Shown: piece by piece, positions 8,277 to 17,657 of the stretch | How positions within the stretch are numbered: position 1 is the stretch's first letter | Layout of the letters: the number at the start of each line of letters is the position of its first letter | Assembly: GCA_963731745.1 (NCBI GenBank) | Contig: CAVSWT010000025.1 | Location: 62,001-126,000, forward strand | Origin: CAVSWT01 sp963731745 | GTDB taxonomy: Bacteria > Bacteroidota > Ignavibacteria > Ignavibacteriales > Ignavibacteriaceae | DNA: 64,000 nt | Reading direction: 5' to 3' | Program-made: the position numbers and the translations under genes | The notes under the pieces: generated by a model | Told to the model about the DNA's origin: nothing | The model's input: only the letters and a program-made list of their open reading frames with translations | Database searches by the model: none

Positions 8277-10076
8277 TTATTTCATAAGAATCATCTTTTT
8301 AGTTGATTTGAATGTTTGTGATTCTAAACTAAAGAAATAGATTCCACTTGCAACTTGTTTACCAAGATCATCTGTAGCATTCCATGTTGCCGAATAATTT
8401 CCAACATTCATTTCACCGTTAACTAAAGTTTTAACTATCTGGCCAAGAACATTGTAAACAATTAATTTTACATTTGATGTTTTTGACACAGAAAAATCAA
8501 TTTTAGTTGAAGGGTTAAATGGATTTGGATATGCATTTGAAAGTGTGAATTGAGTTGGAACAGTTTTGTTATCTGTTTTTTCAACTGCTGTTAACCATTG
8601 TGCTTTTTGACTTGGGAACCAGTTCAAATCGCCTAATGCATAACCATCAGTACCAGCTGATTGTAAAGCTGCATCTGAATAAGCCAAATTTTCTGAAAGT
8701 GGCCATGCTGGAGGATAGTGGCTGCCTGCATTATAGAACCAAGGGGTATCAAGCGCATTAGTACTAATTTTGCGAACATAATCCAATAATAAATCAAGTT
8801 GATTTTCTACATCTGAATTGAATCCCGGATCAGTTTCTACATTATTAGCAACATTTATATTGGAAACACCTGCTAGTAAAGTATCCATTGTCCATTTTGT
8901 ATAATCACTCATCCAAGTAGGCATAACAAGTTTTCTAGTTATATAAGCTTTAACTTCATCAGGAGCAAAATCTGGTACATCGATACTATCTTTGGTTGCA
9001 ACGGTATCGTTGTAAGCATTATAGAAATCTACCATCTTCTGAGGGAATGAATACACGTTATTTGTTATATCAAATACTCTCTTATCCGGAGTAAGTAAAT
9101 CTGATGTAACACCCTGAGATTCGTTTACATAAGCTTCAGGACCAGAAATTGTACTTGCCCAAAGTTTTGACCAATAACTAACTGAATCAGTTCCTCTTGC
9201 TCTAATGATACTGCTTGAAGCTGTATCAGGGTAATTTAAGAACCAACCATTTATGACATGATCTGGATTTCCACCCATAGCATGAACTGCATAGAATAGA
9301 TTGTTTCTCATGTGCAAGTTTGGTGCTTGCCTAATTAAAAACGGATTAACGGTAGCAAGTACCATAGAGTTATGATCGAAAATAGCGAGTTTATCATAAC
9401 CACGAATAGACCAGTTGTAGGAGTTATTACAGAAGAAAGAGTTGTTTATCCATTTTGTGGTGTCCATTGCTGTTCCGCCATCTGATATAAACGCACCGCC
9501 GCCAAACCATGATGTTCCGTGCATTTCATTTCTGAACATACAATCTTGTACATTCATCTTAACCCACTGTGCACTTAATGTAAGCGCAGAATGACTAAAT
9601 CCGTCAAAAATACAGCCTTTCAAATTAAAGTTTAAACTGTCGGCAAAAATACGGATACCATCACTCCAACCTAGCTGGTTTTGATCAGCACGAAAGGATA
9701 GAAAGTAAACATCATTTAATTGAACTTTCCCGCCTTTACCAAGAAATTCAAAAAAGTGATCAATGGAAGAGTTATCGGCAAGAATAGCTGGAGCAAGAAC
9801 TGGAGGCCTGTCTGTACCGTCAGTTGCAATAATGTTTAGATTACCATTGATCTTCATAGCTTCAGTAACCTGATAGACTGAGCCACGTTTTAATCTATAA
9901 ATTCTATCAGGATGAGCTCTAAAGCCTCCGGCTATTGTATCACCGCCGATAACAGCATTGATATTTCCCGGAGGAATTGCTGCAACATCAACTATATCCT
10001 GAGCGAATAGTTGAGTTGGAATAGAAATAAAAGCTGCCAGAGCTAGAGTAGCAACTAAATATAGCACTTTTTTCAT
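8277..10076 (-). CDS. Secreted right-handed beta-helix protein with T9SS sorting domain
   Basis: 599 residues. A signal peptide (about 1-25, ending TQLFAQ) is followed by a region resembling a parallel beta-helix (about 50-280), with repeating rungs such as VKMNVQDCMFRNEMHGTSW and WINNSFFCNNSYNWSIRGYD. A central region of unknown fold follows. The C-terminal ~85 residues are a T9SS type A sorting domain (SNAYPNPFNPSTKIDF, YNVLGQIVKTL, ASGIYFFSLES, KKMILMK). It should be exported across the outer membrane and attached or released. A clear AAGGAG ribosome-binding site lies before the ATG. It is 103 bp downstream of the TonB receptor gene and last in the operon. A carbohydrate-binding or lyase-like role is possible; I see no catalytic signature. 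Since no SusD exists here, it is a candidate surface glycan-binding partner. Confidence 0.82.
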   Translation of the reverse strand: MKKVLYLVATLALAAFISIPTQLFAQDIVDVAAIPPGNINAVIGGDTIAGGFRAHPDRIYRLKRGSVYQVTEAMKINGNLNIIATDGTDRPPVLAPAILADNSSIDHFFEFLGKGGKVQLNDVYFLSFRADQNQLGWSDGIRIFADSLNFNLKGCIFDGFSHSALTLSAQWVKMNVQDCMFRNEMHGTSWFGGGAFISDGGTAMDTTKWINNSFFCNNSYNWSIRGYDKLAIFDHNSMVLATVNPFLIRQAPNLHMRNNLFYAVHAMGGNPDHVINGWFLNYPDTASSSIIRARGTDSVSYWSKLWASTISGPEAYVNESQGVTSDLLTPDKRVFDITNNVYSFPQKMVDFYNAYNDTVATKDSIDVPDFAPDEVKAYITRKLVMPTWMSDYTKWTMDTLLAGVSNINVANNVETDPGFNSDVENQLDLLLDYVRKISTNALDTPWFYNAGSHYPPAWPLSENLAYSDAALQSAGTDGYALGDLNWFPSQKAQWLTAVEKTDNKTVPTQFTLSNAYPNPFNPSTKIDFSVSKTSNVKLIVYNVLGQIVKTLVNGEMNVGNYSATWNATDDLGKQVASGIYFFSLESQTFKSTKKMILMK

Positions 10077-10179
10077 ATAGGGTTCTCCTTATGTTTGTGG
10101 ATGTTATTTAAAGAATGAGTTATTAAAATGAATTTATTCAAAGTAACAAATTCCTATTTACTAATTAATTATTTTCAGT

Positions 10180-13100
10180 CTATAATTTGAAACGTAATCC
10201 TAAATCGCCTGTCATACCGTAATGTTCTTCAGCTGCAGGGAAGCTAGTTTTTTGATTTATGTCTATATCTTTTTCAGCTGTAATGTTGTTCAAGTTAAAG
10301 TAGATCTGAATTCCATACCAGGGAAGAGTCTGTCTCACAGATAGATCAAAACGAGTATATTTGTCAGAGTTAACCCTATTTTGCAGCCAGAAATCAGGGT
10401 TCTTAAAAATATCATTAATGTATAGCATTGATATTCTTGCCGAAAATCCTCCATGATCATATCCAATAGCCAGATTAAGAATATCATTAGGCTGATTTAA
10501 CAAACGAGTTGTGTAAAAGGTATCTACAACTGTTTGTTTTAAATTTCCTTGTTCATCATATTCGTTCGTTAGTGTGGTTTTAGGATAACTGGCTTCGGAG
10601 AATACGTGTGTGTAATTTATGTTGAACACAACGCCGGCAAACGGCTCAGGCAAGTACCAGAAATGAGTTTGCCATTCAGTCTCAACTCCGTAAACATCAA
10701 TTGCATTTGGGTTATTTATGTATGTATTAAATTGATATAGTGATTTTGTATTTTGAGGTAAATCAGGATAAGGTGTAAGATCTGTAATATAAGTTTGAGT
10801 TGGGAAAATTAGATCTTTAATTTTTTTCTTAAATCCATCAATAGTAAAAAGCCCAACCTCATTCGTATAAATTGCCATTACTAAATCATAATTTTCTGAT
10901 TTAGCAGGTTTTAAGTTATAATTATTATATGAAATAAATCCTGTTCCAACATAAAATCGGGGAGTTATCACTGAAAAATCCGGATAATTTAAAGTATGAG
11001 TGTATGCGAATTGTAATTGGATCCAATCAACCGGTTTATATCTTAAATGAAGCATCGGAAGCAAGAATCCGTGAGATCTTGTTATAGTAGTGTCTTTACC
11101 TTTTATCCCGATTGTTCCAGGGGCCGATACTCCTCTGAAAGCTTCGTACGAGGTTGTTAGATTTTGATATCTTGCACCGGGAAGAACAACAATTTTATCT
11201 CCAATATTAAATGTCGCCATTACATAAGCAGCACTTTTTTTATCTTGTCCTGAATAATTATTAAGCAATGACGCAAATGTATTTTTCTTATAACCTTCCA
11301 AAGTGCTTGTGGCATTTGCTATGGGCAAAAGTTTCCACATAACATTTAGATCAATCGGGTAGGCAAGATTATAATCGCCATTAAGAAAATCGCCATAGGA
11401 ATAACTATTGTTAACGAAGTTAGCAAAGCTTAATCTGCCGCCATCAAGGATTAAATCAGGATATGCTTTTGTGAAAGCTGAAATTACCCCGCCTCCGCCT
11501 GAATATAACTGTGAACCCTGGTACTCGCTATAATCATATGATCGGTCGAGGTATTGATACATACCGCCAAATTTTATAATTGCTGAAAGAGAATTCGTTA
11601 TTGTTATGTTTGACTGAAAATCCAAGAAGCCATTGAAAACTCTATTCTTTGTAAATTGTGATGACGACTGAATCTGATCTAAATCGGCAAGTGTATCATT
11701 AGGAATTACATAAGATGCAAGAACACTTGGAGTAACTTTAGAAAGATCGCCTCTGCCTTCTAAACCTGATATATCTTGCCAGAAGTTAAAGAAAAGGTCT
11801 TTAGGATTTTTACTTTCAGTATAGCTGTGTGAAAGCTTTAGATCGATATGGAACAAAGGAATATCTTGCTTAACACTTAGTAGATTGCTTATTATATTTA
11901 ATTGATTATGCTGATCTTTGGCAGCGTACCAAATGTCATTGCTTGTTTGAACAATAGATTCACTTCTAAAAGTAGACTTAGTATCACTTGTACTTAAAAA
12001 ATTCTGAAAAGCTATTTCACCACCAGAGTGTTCATAGTCTAACACAGCAGTAACATTATTTCTTTCACGGATTCTAAAAACATCAACTAAGTCTAAAGAT
12101 TCTAAATCCGGAATTCCGGCATCTCCATGATCCTTATCATTCAATTGATAGCTGGCTCCAAGCTGATTAGCGCTGAGGTTTCGTCTTTCGGTTGAGCCTT
12201 GGATGAACACACCAAATTTTTCGTTCAAAAATCGTTTCTCAACTGAACCTACAAACTTATATTGGTTGCTTGATTTTTTTAATGCACTATAACTTCCTTG
12301 AGTCACAATTTGAATTAATGGAAGCGAAGACCCAACCAGCGCTCTATTGGCTATATTTTTTGATGCTTTACGTAATCCAAAATTTACAACACCGCCTAAT
12401 AATGTAGCATCCATATCGGGAGTAATTGCTTTAATTACTTCAATACCACCGAGCATACTGGAAGAGATCATACTTAAATCAGTACCTCTATCACCTATTG
12501 CCCCAAGATCTCCAACTCCAAAGCCCGACCTTATTCCACCGCCGCCTTGCTGGCCTTTATCGGTTGAAACAAGGTTATTGCTTGATGCAACATCACTCGG
12601 TATCTCAACTCCATCAATAGTAACCTGATTATATTGCGGGGAGAGACCTCGAATAACAACTTGTGAACCTTCACCACCGGTTCTAATAAGAGAAACACCT
12701 GGTAATCTGCTTACTGATTCAGCAGCGTTTGCATCAGGTAATTCTTGTATCTTTGCAGCTGAGACAACATTTTTTATAGGTATGGAAGAAAGCTGTTCAT
12801 TTATTGCTTTAAGCTGACCTTCCGCTTGTGCAGTGACAACAATAGTATCACTAACAACACTCTCAGCTCCAAGAGTAAAATCTTGTTCAATAGTTTGGTT
12901 TTCTTTAATAGTTATTTTTTGATCGTGAGATTTATAACCTATATAAGAAATATGAAGAGTATAGGTTCCGGGAGGAACATTTTTAATGGCAAATTTTCCA
13001 TCTTTGTCCGCAGCTGTTCCGAAGCTTGTACCTAATAACACTGCATTAGAATAGGGCAGCGGTTCATGTGCTTGAGCATCAATAATAGTTCCTTTAATAA

Positions 13101-13188
13101 CTCCATTTGATGCAGAAAATATAAAAGATTGGGAAAGGAAAATTAGGAGAAGTGTGGTCTTTACACTAATAGTAAATTTAGCTAGCAT
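10180..13188 (-). CDS. TonB-dependent receptor (Xanthomonas/Caulobacter type)
   Basis: About 1002 residues. A signal peptide is followed by a carboxypeptidase-regulatory-like beta-sandwich (GTIIDAQAHEPLPYSNAVL to IGYKSHDQKITI), a plug domain (IPIKNVVSAAKIQELPD, SRLPGVSLIRTGGEG, VVIRGLSPQYNQVTIDGVE) and a large beta-barrel ending in an aromatic/hydrophobic strand (GDLGLRFKL). The motif ITPDMDATLLGGVVNF is typical of the TonB receptor group named from Xanthomonas and Caulobacter, which works without SusD. I prefer the ATG at 13188 (MLAKFT) because AAAGAGGTG sits directly upstream; a TTG at 13206 is less likely. It probably imports released glycans across the outer membrane. Paralogue of the receptor at 21048-23936. 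Confidence 0.92.
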   Translation of the reverse strand: MLAKFTISVKTTLLLIFLSQSFIFSASNGVIKGTIIDAQAHEPLPYSNAVLLGTSFGTAADKDGKFAIKNVPPGTYTLHISYIGYKSHDQKITIKENQTIEQDFTLGAESVVSDTIVVTAQAEGQLKAINEQLSSIPIKNVVSAAKIQELPDANAAESVSRLPGVSLIRTGGEGSQVVIRGLSPQYNQVTIDGVEIPSDVASSNNLVSTDKGQQGGGGIRSGFGVGDLGAIGDRGTDLSMISSSMLGGIEVIKAITPDMDATLLGGVVNFGLRKASKNIANRALVGSSLPLIQIVTQGSYSALKKSSNQYKFVGSVEKRFLNEKFGVFIQGSTERRNLSANQLGASYQLNDKDHGDAGIPDLESLDLVDVFRIRERNNVTAVLDYEHSGGEIAFQNFLSTSDTKSTFRSESIVQTSNDIWYAAKDQHNQLNIISNLLSVKQDIPLFHIDLKLSHSYTESKNPKDLFFNFWQDISGLEGRGDLSKVTPSVLASYVIPNDTLADLDQIQSSSQFTKNRVFNGFLDFQSNITITNSLSAIIKFGGMYQYLDRSYDYSEYQGSQLYSGGGGVISAFTKAYPDLILDGGRLSFANFVNNSYSYGDFLNGDYNLAYPIDLNVMWKLLPIANATSTLEGYKKNTFASLLNNYSGQDKKSAAYVMATFNIGDKIVVLPGARYQNLTTSYEAFRGVSAPGTIGIKGKDTTITRSHGFLLPMLHLRYKPVDWIQLQFAYTHTLNYPDFSVITPRFYVGTGFISYNNYNLKPAKSENYDLVMAIYTNEVGLFTIDGFKKKIKDLIFPTQTYITDLTPYPDLPQNTKSLYQFNTYINNPNAIDVYGVETEWQTHFWYLPEPFAGVVFNINYTHVFSEASYPKTTLTNEYDEQGNLKQTVVDTFYTTRLLNQPNDILNLAIGYDHGGFSARISMLYINDIFKNPDFWLQNRVNSDKYTRFDLSVRQTLPWYGIQIYFNLNNITAEKDIDINQKTSFPAAEEHYGMTGDLGLRFKL

Positions 13189-13495
13189 AGGCACCTCTTT
13201 AAACAAGCTTTAAGTGAAATTAGAAGAAATAAATTAATGGCATTTAATTTTTTATAAGATAAAGGTCACTCGGTTTTTTCGAAATAAAAATAAACTAATA
13301 AAAATTAAAACGCAATAGGGAAATCTTTTTTATCAAAAATACAAATAAAAGGTTAAATATCAACGGAATATATTTTTAAGATGAATAAACTCACCGCTTT
13401 ATGGTGTTTTTATGGTATTCTCTTCAAAACTATAAATTAGCCTTATGGCAGTTATAAAACTCCTGATAAATATCTGTCGAAGAAGATATTGACCT
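13189..13495. other. Intergenic stretch, about 307 bp, putative promoter of the first receptor
   Basis: No gene seen. This gap separates GH3 from the downstream receptor gene on the minus strand and is larger than the other gaps of the cluster, so it probably contains a separate promoter for the receptor/beta-helix pair. It also holds a 7-bp inverted repeat (13469-13490). I could not identify promoter elements with confidence. Confidence 0.4.
13469..13490 (-). terminator. Weak hairpin after GH3 stop codon
   Basis: AATATCT (13469-13475) and AGATATT (13484-13490) can pair over 7 bp around an 8-base loop, 5 bases past the stop of the GH3 gene. The stem is AT-rich and no T-tract follows on the minus strand. 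It may be a weak terminator, an mRNA-end hairpin, or chance. Confidence 0.25.
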
Positions 13496-16081
13496 TTAAT
13501 TTTGCTCAATTTTTAAATCTATTTTATTCAAATCTTGATCTGAAGAAGAAGGACCAATCATAATAGAATAATTATCCGGTTCAACCGAAAAACCTTTTCC
13601 TTCAATCCATCTTGATAATTTGTCAGGAGTAATTTTAAATTGGACATTTTTTGTTTCTCCGGCACTTAAATAAATTCTTTTAAATCCCTTTAAAGTTTTA
13701 ACAGCGAGAGTGTCTTTACCGGCTTTTACATAAAGTTGTACGACTTCTTCACCAGAAATTTTTCCAACGTTTGATATGTCAACAGAAACTATGGTTGAAT
13801 CAGTGGAGTGAATAATATTTTTCAGCAGATTCAAATTCTTATAGATAAACTTTGTATAACTTAAACCATAGCCAAACGGATAAAGAGGTTCACCTTTGAA
13901 ATAACGATAAGTTCTGTTTGTCATATTGTAATCTGTGAAGGGCGGAATTTGTTCAACTGATTTGTAGAATGTAACAGGCAATCTTCCGGCGGGATTATAA
14001 TCACCGGATATTACATCAGCTATTGCTGTCCCAGCAGCCTGTCCAGGGTACCAGGCTTCAACTATTGCCGGTAAATTTTTATCTTCCCAATTGATAGAAA
14101 CTGCGCTGCCGTTCAATAAAACCAATACAATATTTTTATTTACAGAATAAATCTTTTTTATAAAATCAGATTGATTTTCAGGAAGATTGAGTGTTAATCT
14201 GTCCCCGCCTTTAAAACCTTTGACATCAACTTTCATTTCTTCACCTTCTAACCGAGGAGACAAACCCATAAACATCATAACAACATCAGCATCTTCAGCC
14301 GCTTTAATTGCACGCTGCTCACGGTTATCATCCGGTATTTCCCATATAAGCTGCATGAATGAGTATCGAAGTTTTTTAAAAAATTCTATTTTTATTTTAT
14401 ATGATTTACCCTTAGTTAGATTTAAGTATTTGTAAGTTTTAACTGGATCAAATTCCCCATCGAAACTAACTAACAATGTATCTTCAAAGTAGATTTTAAA
14501 TCCGTTAAAACCGTATCCGCCCAAAGCATAGTTGCCGGTTTTTGGCGGGACAATAATTCCAGACCAGCTTACTCCAAAATTATCCGGATCGAATGAGGTG
14601 TCAGGTGCACCATCCCACCATGCAAAATCTATTTTATTGTCAATCCGTTCAAAAGCTGGAGCATCTTTTAAATCTCTATTATTAAAGTAAGCCCCTACTA
14701 AGCCATTTTGTTTTTTTTCTTCAGATGTGAAAAGGAATGATGCATCAATTACTTGAAAGCTTGGAATATTTTTGGCAATATCACAGCCGCTTTCATAAAT
14801 AACTTTTGCGTTTTTAAATTTATTTTTTATTCCTTCCAATGGAGTAACTGGATTTGAAGGGAAGCCATTATAATTCCCAAGCAGCACTTCAACGTCATCC
14901 GCATTTGGGCCAAGTACGGCAATTTTTTTAATGTCTTTTTTAAGCGGAAGATAATGGTTTTCATTTTTTAGAAGCACGATAGATTTTCTTGCAGCTTCGA
15001 GTGCAACTGATTGATCTTCAACAGTATTAATTTTATTCAAATTTGAAAATGGAACAATTGATGGCGGATCAAACATTCCCAATTTAAATCTTGCTGTAAA
15101 AATTCTTTTTACGGAAACATCTATTTTACTCTCTTTAATTAATCCGTCAGCTACTGCTTTTACGAGCGATGGGAATGCATTTCCGCACTCGAGATCAGTT
15201 CCAGCCTTAACTGCAACTGAAGCGGCTTCTTCAGGTGTCTTAACTATTTTGTGAAAGTTATACATATCGGGAACAGCCCAGCAATCAGATACAATTAAGC
15301 CTTTGAATTTCCATTCTTCGCGAAGAATTTCATTTAAAAGTACATTACTGCCGCAGCATGCATCGCCGCGAAATCTATTATAAGCGCACATAACAGAGTA
15401 GGCTTTTCCACCAACTATACTTTTTTTGAACTGAGGTAAATAGGTCTCTCTAAGGTCATAATCACTTACTTCAGCATCGAATGTATGACGTAAAGGTTCA
15501 GGGCCGCTATGCACCGCAAAATGTTTCGGAGTAGCAATTGTCTTTAAATATTTTGAATCATTCCCTTGCAAACCTTTAACAAATTGTTCTCCCATCTCGC
15601 CAGTCAGATATGGATCTTCACCATATGTTTCCATGCCTCTTCCCCAACGAGGGTCACGAAAGATGTTAATATTTGGCGACCATAAAGTTATACCTTGATA
15701 AATTCCATGCTTATTTCTGCTTAAAGCTAAATTATATTTTGCGCGTGCTTCATCGGAAATTACAGATGCAGTTCTAAATAATAAATTTTTATCCCATGTT
15801 GCTGCTAAACCAATTGCTTGAGGGAAAACAGTTGCAATTCCATTTCGTGCTACACCATGCAAAGCTTCATTCCACCAATTGTAAGCTGGTATTCCGAGTC
15901 TTTCAATAGCGGGAGAATTGTAAACCATTTGGGAAACTTTTTCTTCAAGTGTCATCCTTGATACAAGATCATTTACGCGAACATCAATTGGTAGGTTTGG
16001 ATTTTTATAAATAAGTGAGTCTTGCGCTAAAGCAGAAAGCGGCAGCAATAAAAGTAAAATGTAAATGAGCTTTGACTTCAT
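13496..16081 (-). CDS. GH3 glycoside hydrolase with PA14 insert, beta-xylosidase-like clade
   Basis: 861 residues with a signal peptide (1-20, ending SALAQ). The GH3 N-terminal barrel shows GIPAYNWWNEALHGVA and FPQAIGLAATWD, and the nucleophile Asp266 in GLIVSDCWAV, followed by TPEEAASVAVKAGTDLECG. These motifs resemble the GH3 beta-xylosidase/arabinosidase branch (plant BXL type) more than classical beta-glucosidases. A PA14 domain is inserted in the second domain at about 455-590 (GLVGAYFNNRDL to FMQLIWEIP). A fibronectin-III-like C-terminus ends the protein. It is periplasmic or secreted and sits 43 bp upstream of the wide gap. In an N-glycan cluster, removal of core beta-1,2-xylose is an attractive role, but beta-glucosidase or beta-GlcNAc activity cannot be excluded. 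Confidence 0.9.
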   Translation of the reverse strand: MKSKLIYILLLLLPLSALAQDSLIYKNPNLPIDVRVNDLVSRMTLEEKVSQMVYNSPAIERLGIPAYNWWNEALHGVARNGIATVFPQAIGLAATWDKNLLFRTASVISDEARAKYNLALSRNKHGIYQGITLWSPNINIFRDPRWGRGMETYGEDPYLTGEMGEQFVKGLQGNDSKYLKTIATPKHFAVHSGPEPLRHTFDAEVSDYDLRETYLPQFKKSIVGGKAYSVMCAYNRFRGDACCGSNVLLNEILREEWKFKGLIVSDCWAVPDMYNFHKIVKTPEEAASVAVKAGTDLECGNAFPSLVKAVADGLIKESKIDVSVKRIFTARFKLGMFDPPSIVPFSNLNKINTVEDQSVALEAARKSIVLLKNENHYLPLKKDIKKIAVLGPNADDVEVLLGNYNGFPSNPVTPLEGIKNKFKNAKVIYESGCDIAKNIPSFQVIDASFLFTSEEKKQNGLVGAYFNNRDLKDAPAFERIDNKIDFAWWDGAPDTSFDPDNFGVSWSGIIVPPKTGNYALGGYGFNGFKIYFEDTLLVSFDGEFDPVKTYKYLNLTKGKSYKIKIEFFKKLRYSFMQLIWEIPDDNREQRAIKAAEDADVVMMFMGLSPRLEGEEMKVDVKGFKGGDRLTLNLPENQSDFIKKIYSVNKNIVLVLLNGSAVSINWEDKNLPAIVEAWYPGQAAGTAIADVISGDYNPAGRLPVTFYKSVEQIPPFTDYNMTNRTYRYFKGEPLYPFGYGLSYTKFIYKNLNLLKNIIHSTDSTIVSVDISNVGKISGEEVVQLYVKAGKDTLAVKTLKGFKRIYLSAGETKNVQFKITPDKLSRWIEGKGFSVEPDNYSIMIGPSSSDQDLNKIDLKIEQN

Positions 16082-16124
16082 TATATTTTTGATTTTGAGT
16101 GTTAAGGAAAGATTGTATAAAAAT

Positions 16125-17558
16125 TTAAATTTCTTTTTTTAGTAATTCAGGTTTTTGATTATAAAGTTTATAAATTAAGCTTCCAAACAAAGAGTTCGCC
16201 CATGCAAACCAGCTTCTTGTATAATCCGAGGCATCATCTTTATTGAAAGATTCGTGCATAAATCCTGTTCCAGCATCTGTTGATTTTAACATGCGTAAGC
16301 ATTTGAGAATTTCGTTGTCATTATCACTTGTTAATGCTCTCATAATAATACCAATAGGCCAAATTTTATTTATTAAAGTATGCGGACTACCAATTCCTTC
16401 AGCAGCTTTTCCGTTGAAGAAGTAAGGATTTTCTCTGCTTAGTAAAAACTTTCTGGTATTCTGATATATGGGATCATCAATAGTGCTGCATCCTAAATAG
16501 GGAAGAGAAAGTAAACTCGGCACGTTTGCATCATCCATAAATAATCTATTTCCAAATCCGTCAACTTCGTACGAATAAATTTTTCCGAAATTAAGATGAT
16601 CAATTATTGCATAATTTTTTACGGCATTAAACACTTGAGTTGATAATGCAGAGCATTCGGAAGAAAATTCTTCATCCTTAATAACCTTGGAAAATATTTC
16701 TGCCAATTGTTTTAATGAATAAACTGCAAACAAGTTTGATGGAATTAAGAATGGGAAAATTGTTGAATCATCTGAAGGCCGAAAAATTGAAACAATTAAT
16801 CCTACAGGTTTAATAGGATTTCCGTAGCCATCACCAGGAACAGTATCTGTTGCCCAGGCTGTAGTTCTTTTAAAAGTATACGGACCTCTGTCGTTAATTC
16901 TCTGCTGCTCTTTAAATGTTTTAACTATTAGTTTCATTGCTTTTTGCCAATCAGTATTAAAGCAAGTAGAATCTCCTGTCGTCTTCCAGAAATTGTAAGC
17001 AAGATTTATTGGATAGCAAAGTGAGTCTATTTCCCATTTTCTTTCGTGAAGCTCAGGTTTCATATCTGTAATATCTTTATCCCATTCACTTCCCGTTGGG
17101 CCGTAATTAAATGCATTTGCGTATGGATCGATCAAAATACATTTTGTTTGACGATTTATTACTCCCATTAGCATGGTTTTTAGTTTTTCATCTTCAGTTG
17201 CAAATGGCATATAAGGCAAAACCTGTGCAGTAGAATCTCTCAACCACATTGCATTAATATCGCCGGTGATTACAAATGTATCCGGTTTACCATTTTCAAT
17301 TTTAAAATTAATTGTGGTATCCAATGTATTCGGGAAACAATTTTCAAATAAGGAAGAGAGCTTTTCATCTTTAATTGATGATTTAATTTTATAAATTGCA
17401 GAATCAACTGCAGTACTTACAAATTTTCTATCTTCCGGTTTTGGTCTTTTATTCATAGTTATACTTCTAAATATATCTGTTGTTGATATAAATTTGCTGG
17501 TGCTTAATCCAGCTGTACTTAATGCGGCGGTTTTAATAAATTCTCTTCTGGTAATCAA
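16125..17558 (-). CDS. GH125 exo-alpha-1,6-mannosidase
   Basis: 477 residues. The N-terminus MITRREFIKTAALSTAGLST is a twin-arginine (Tat) signal. The body matches GH125: INAMWLRDSTAQVLPYMPF, a DPYANAFNYGPTGSEW segment, KWEIDSLCYPINLAY, YEVDGFGNRLFMDDANVPS, and an acidic pair near the C-terminus (TGFMHESFNKDDASDYTRSWF). GH125 enzymes are inverting exo-alpha-1,6-mannosidases acting on trimmed N-glycan cores. No in-frame ATG lies near the start; a TTG at 17558 places the Tat motif correctly, so I accept it although I see no strong Shine-Dalgarno sequence. It is flanked by GH3 and the CBM9-like gene on the same strand and probably acts after GH92 has removed alpha-1,2/1,3-mannose. Confidence 0.93.
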   Translation of the reverse strand: MITRREFIKTAALSTAGLSTSKFISTTDIFRSITMNKRPKPEDRKFVSTAVDSAIYKIKSSIKDEKLSSLFENCFPNTLDTTINFKIENGKPDTFVITGDINAMWLRDSTAQVLPYMPFATEDEKLKTMLMGVINRQTKCILIDPYANAFNYGPTGSEWDKDITDMKPELHERKWEIDSLCYPINLAYNFWKTTGDSTCFNTDWQKAMKLIVKTFKEQQRINDRGPYTFKRTTAWATDTVPGDGYGNPIKPVGLIVSIFRPSDDSTIFPFLIPSNLFAVYSLKQLAEIFSKVIKDEEFSSECSALSTQVFNAVKNYAIIDHLNFGKIYSYEVDGFGNRLFMDDANVPSLLSLPYLGCSTIDDPIYQNTRKFLLSRENPYFFNGKAAEGIGSPHTLINKIWPIGIIMRALTSDNDNEILKCLRMLKSTDAGTGFMHESFNKDDASDYTRSWFAWANSLFGSLIYKLYNQKPELLKKEI

Positions 17559-17657
17559 TGGAGACTTTATAAATTGTTAAATTTTTTTAAAATAATTTTG
17601 TTATTCTGAATGAAAAATATGTTAAAAGAAATTTTAATTCTCTAATAAAAATTTAAA

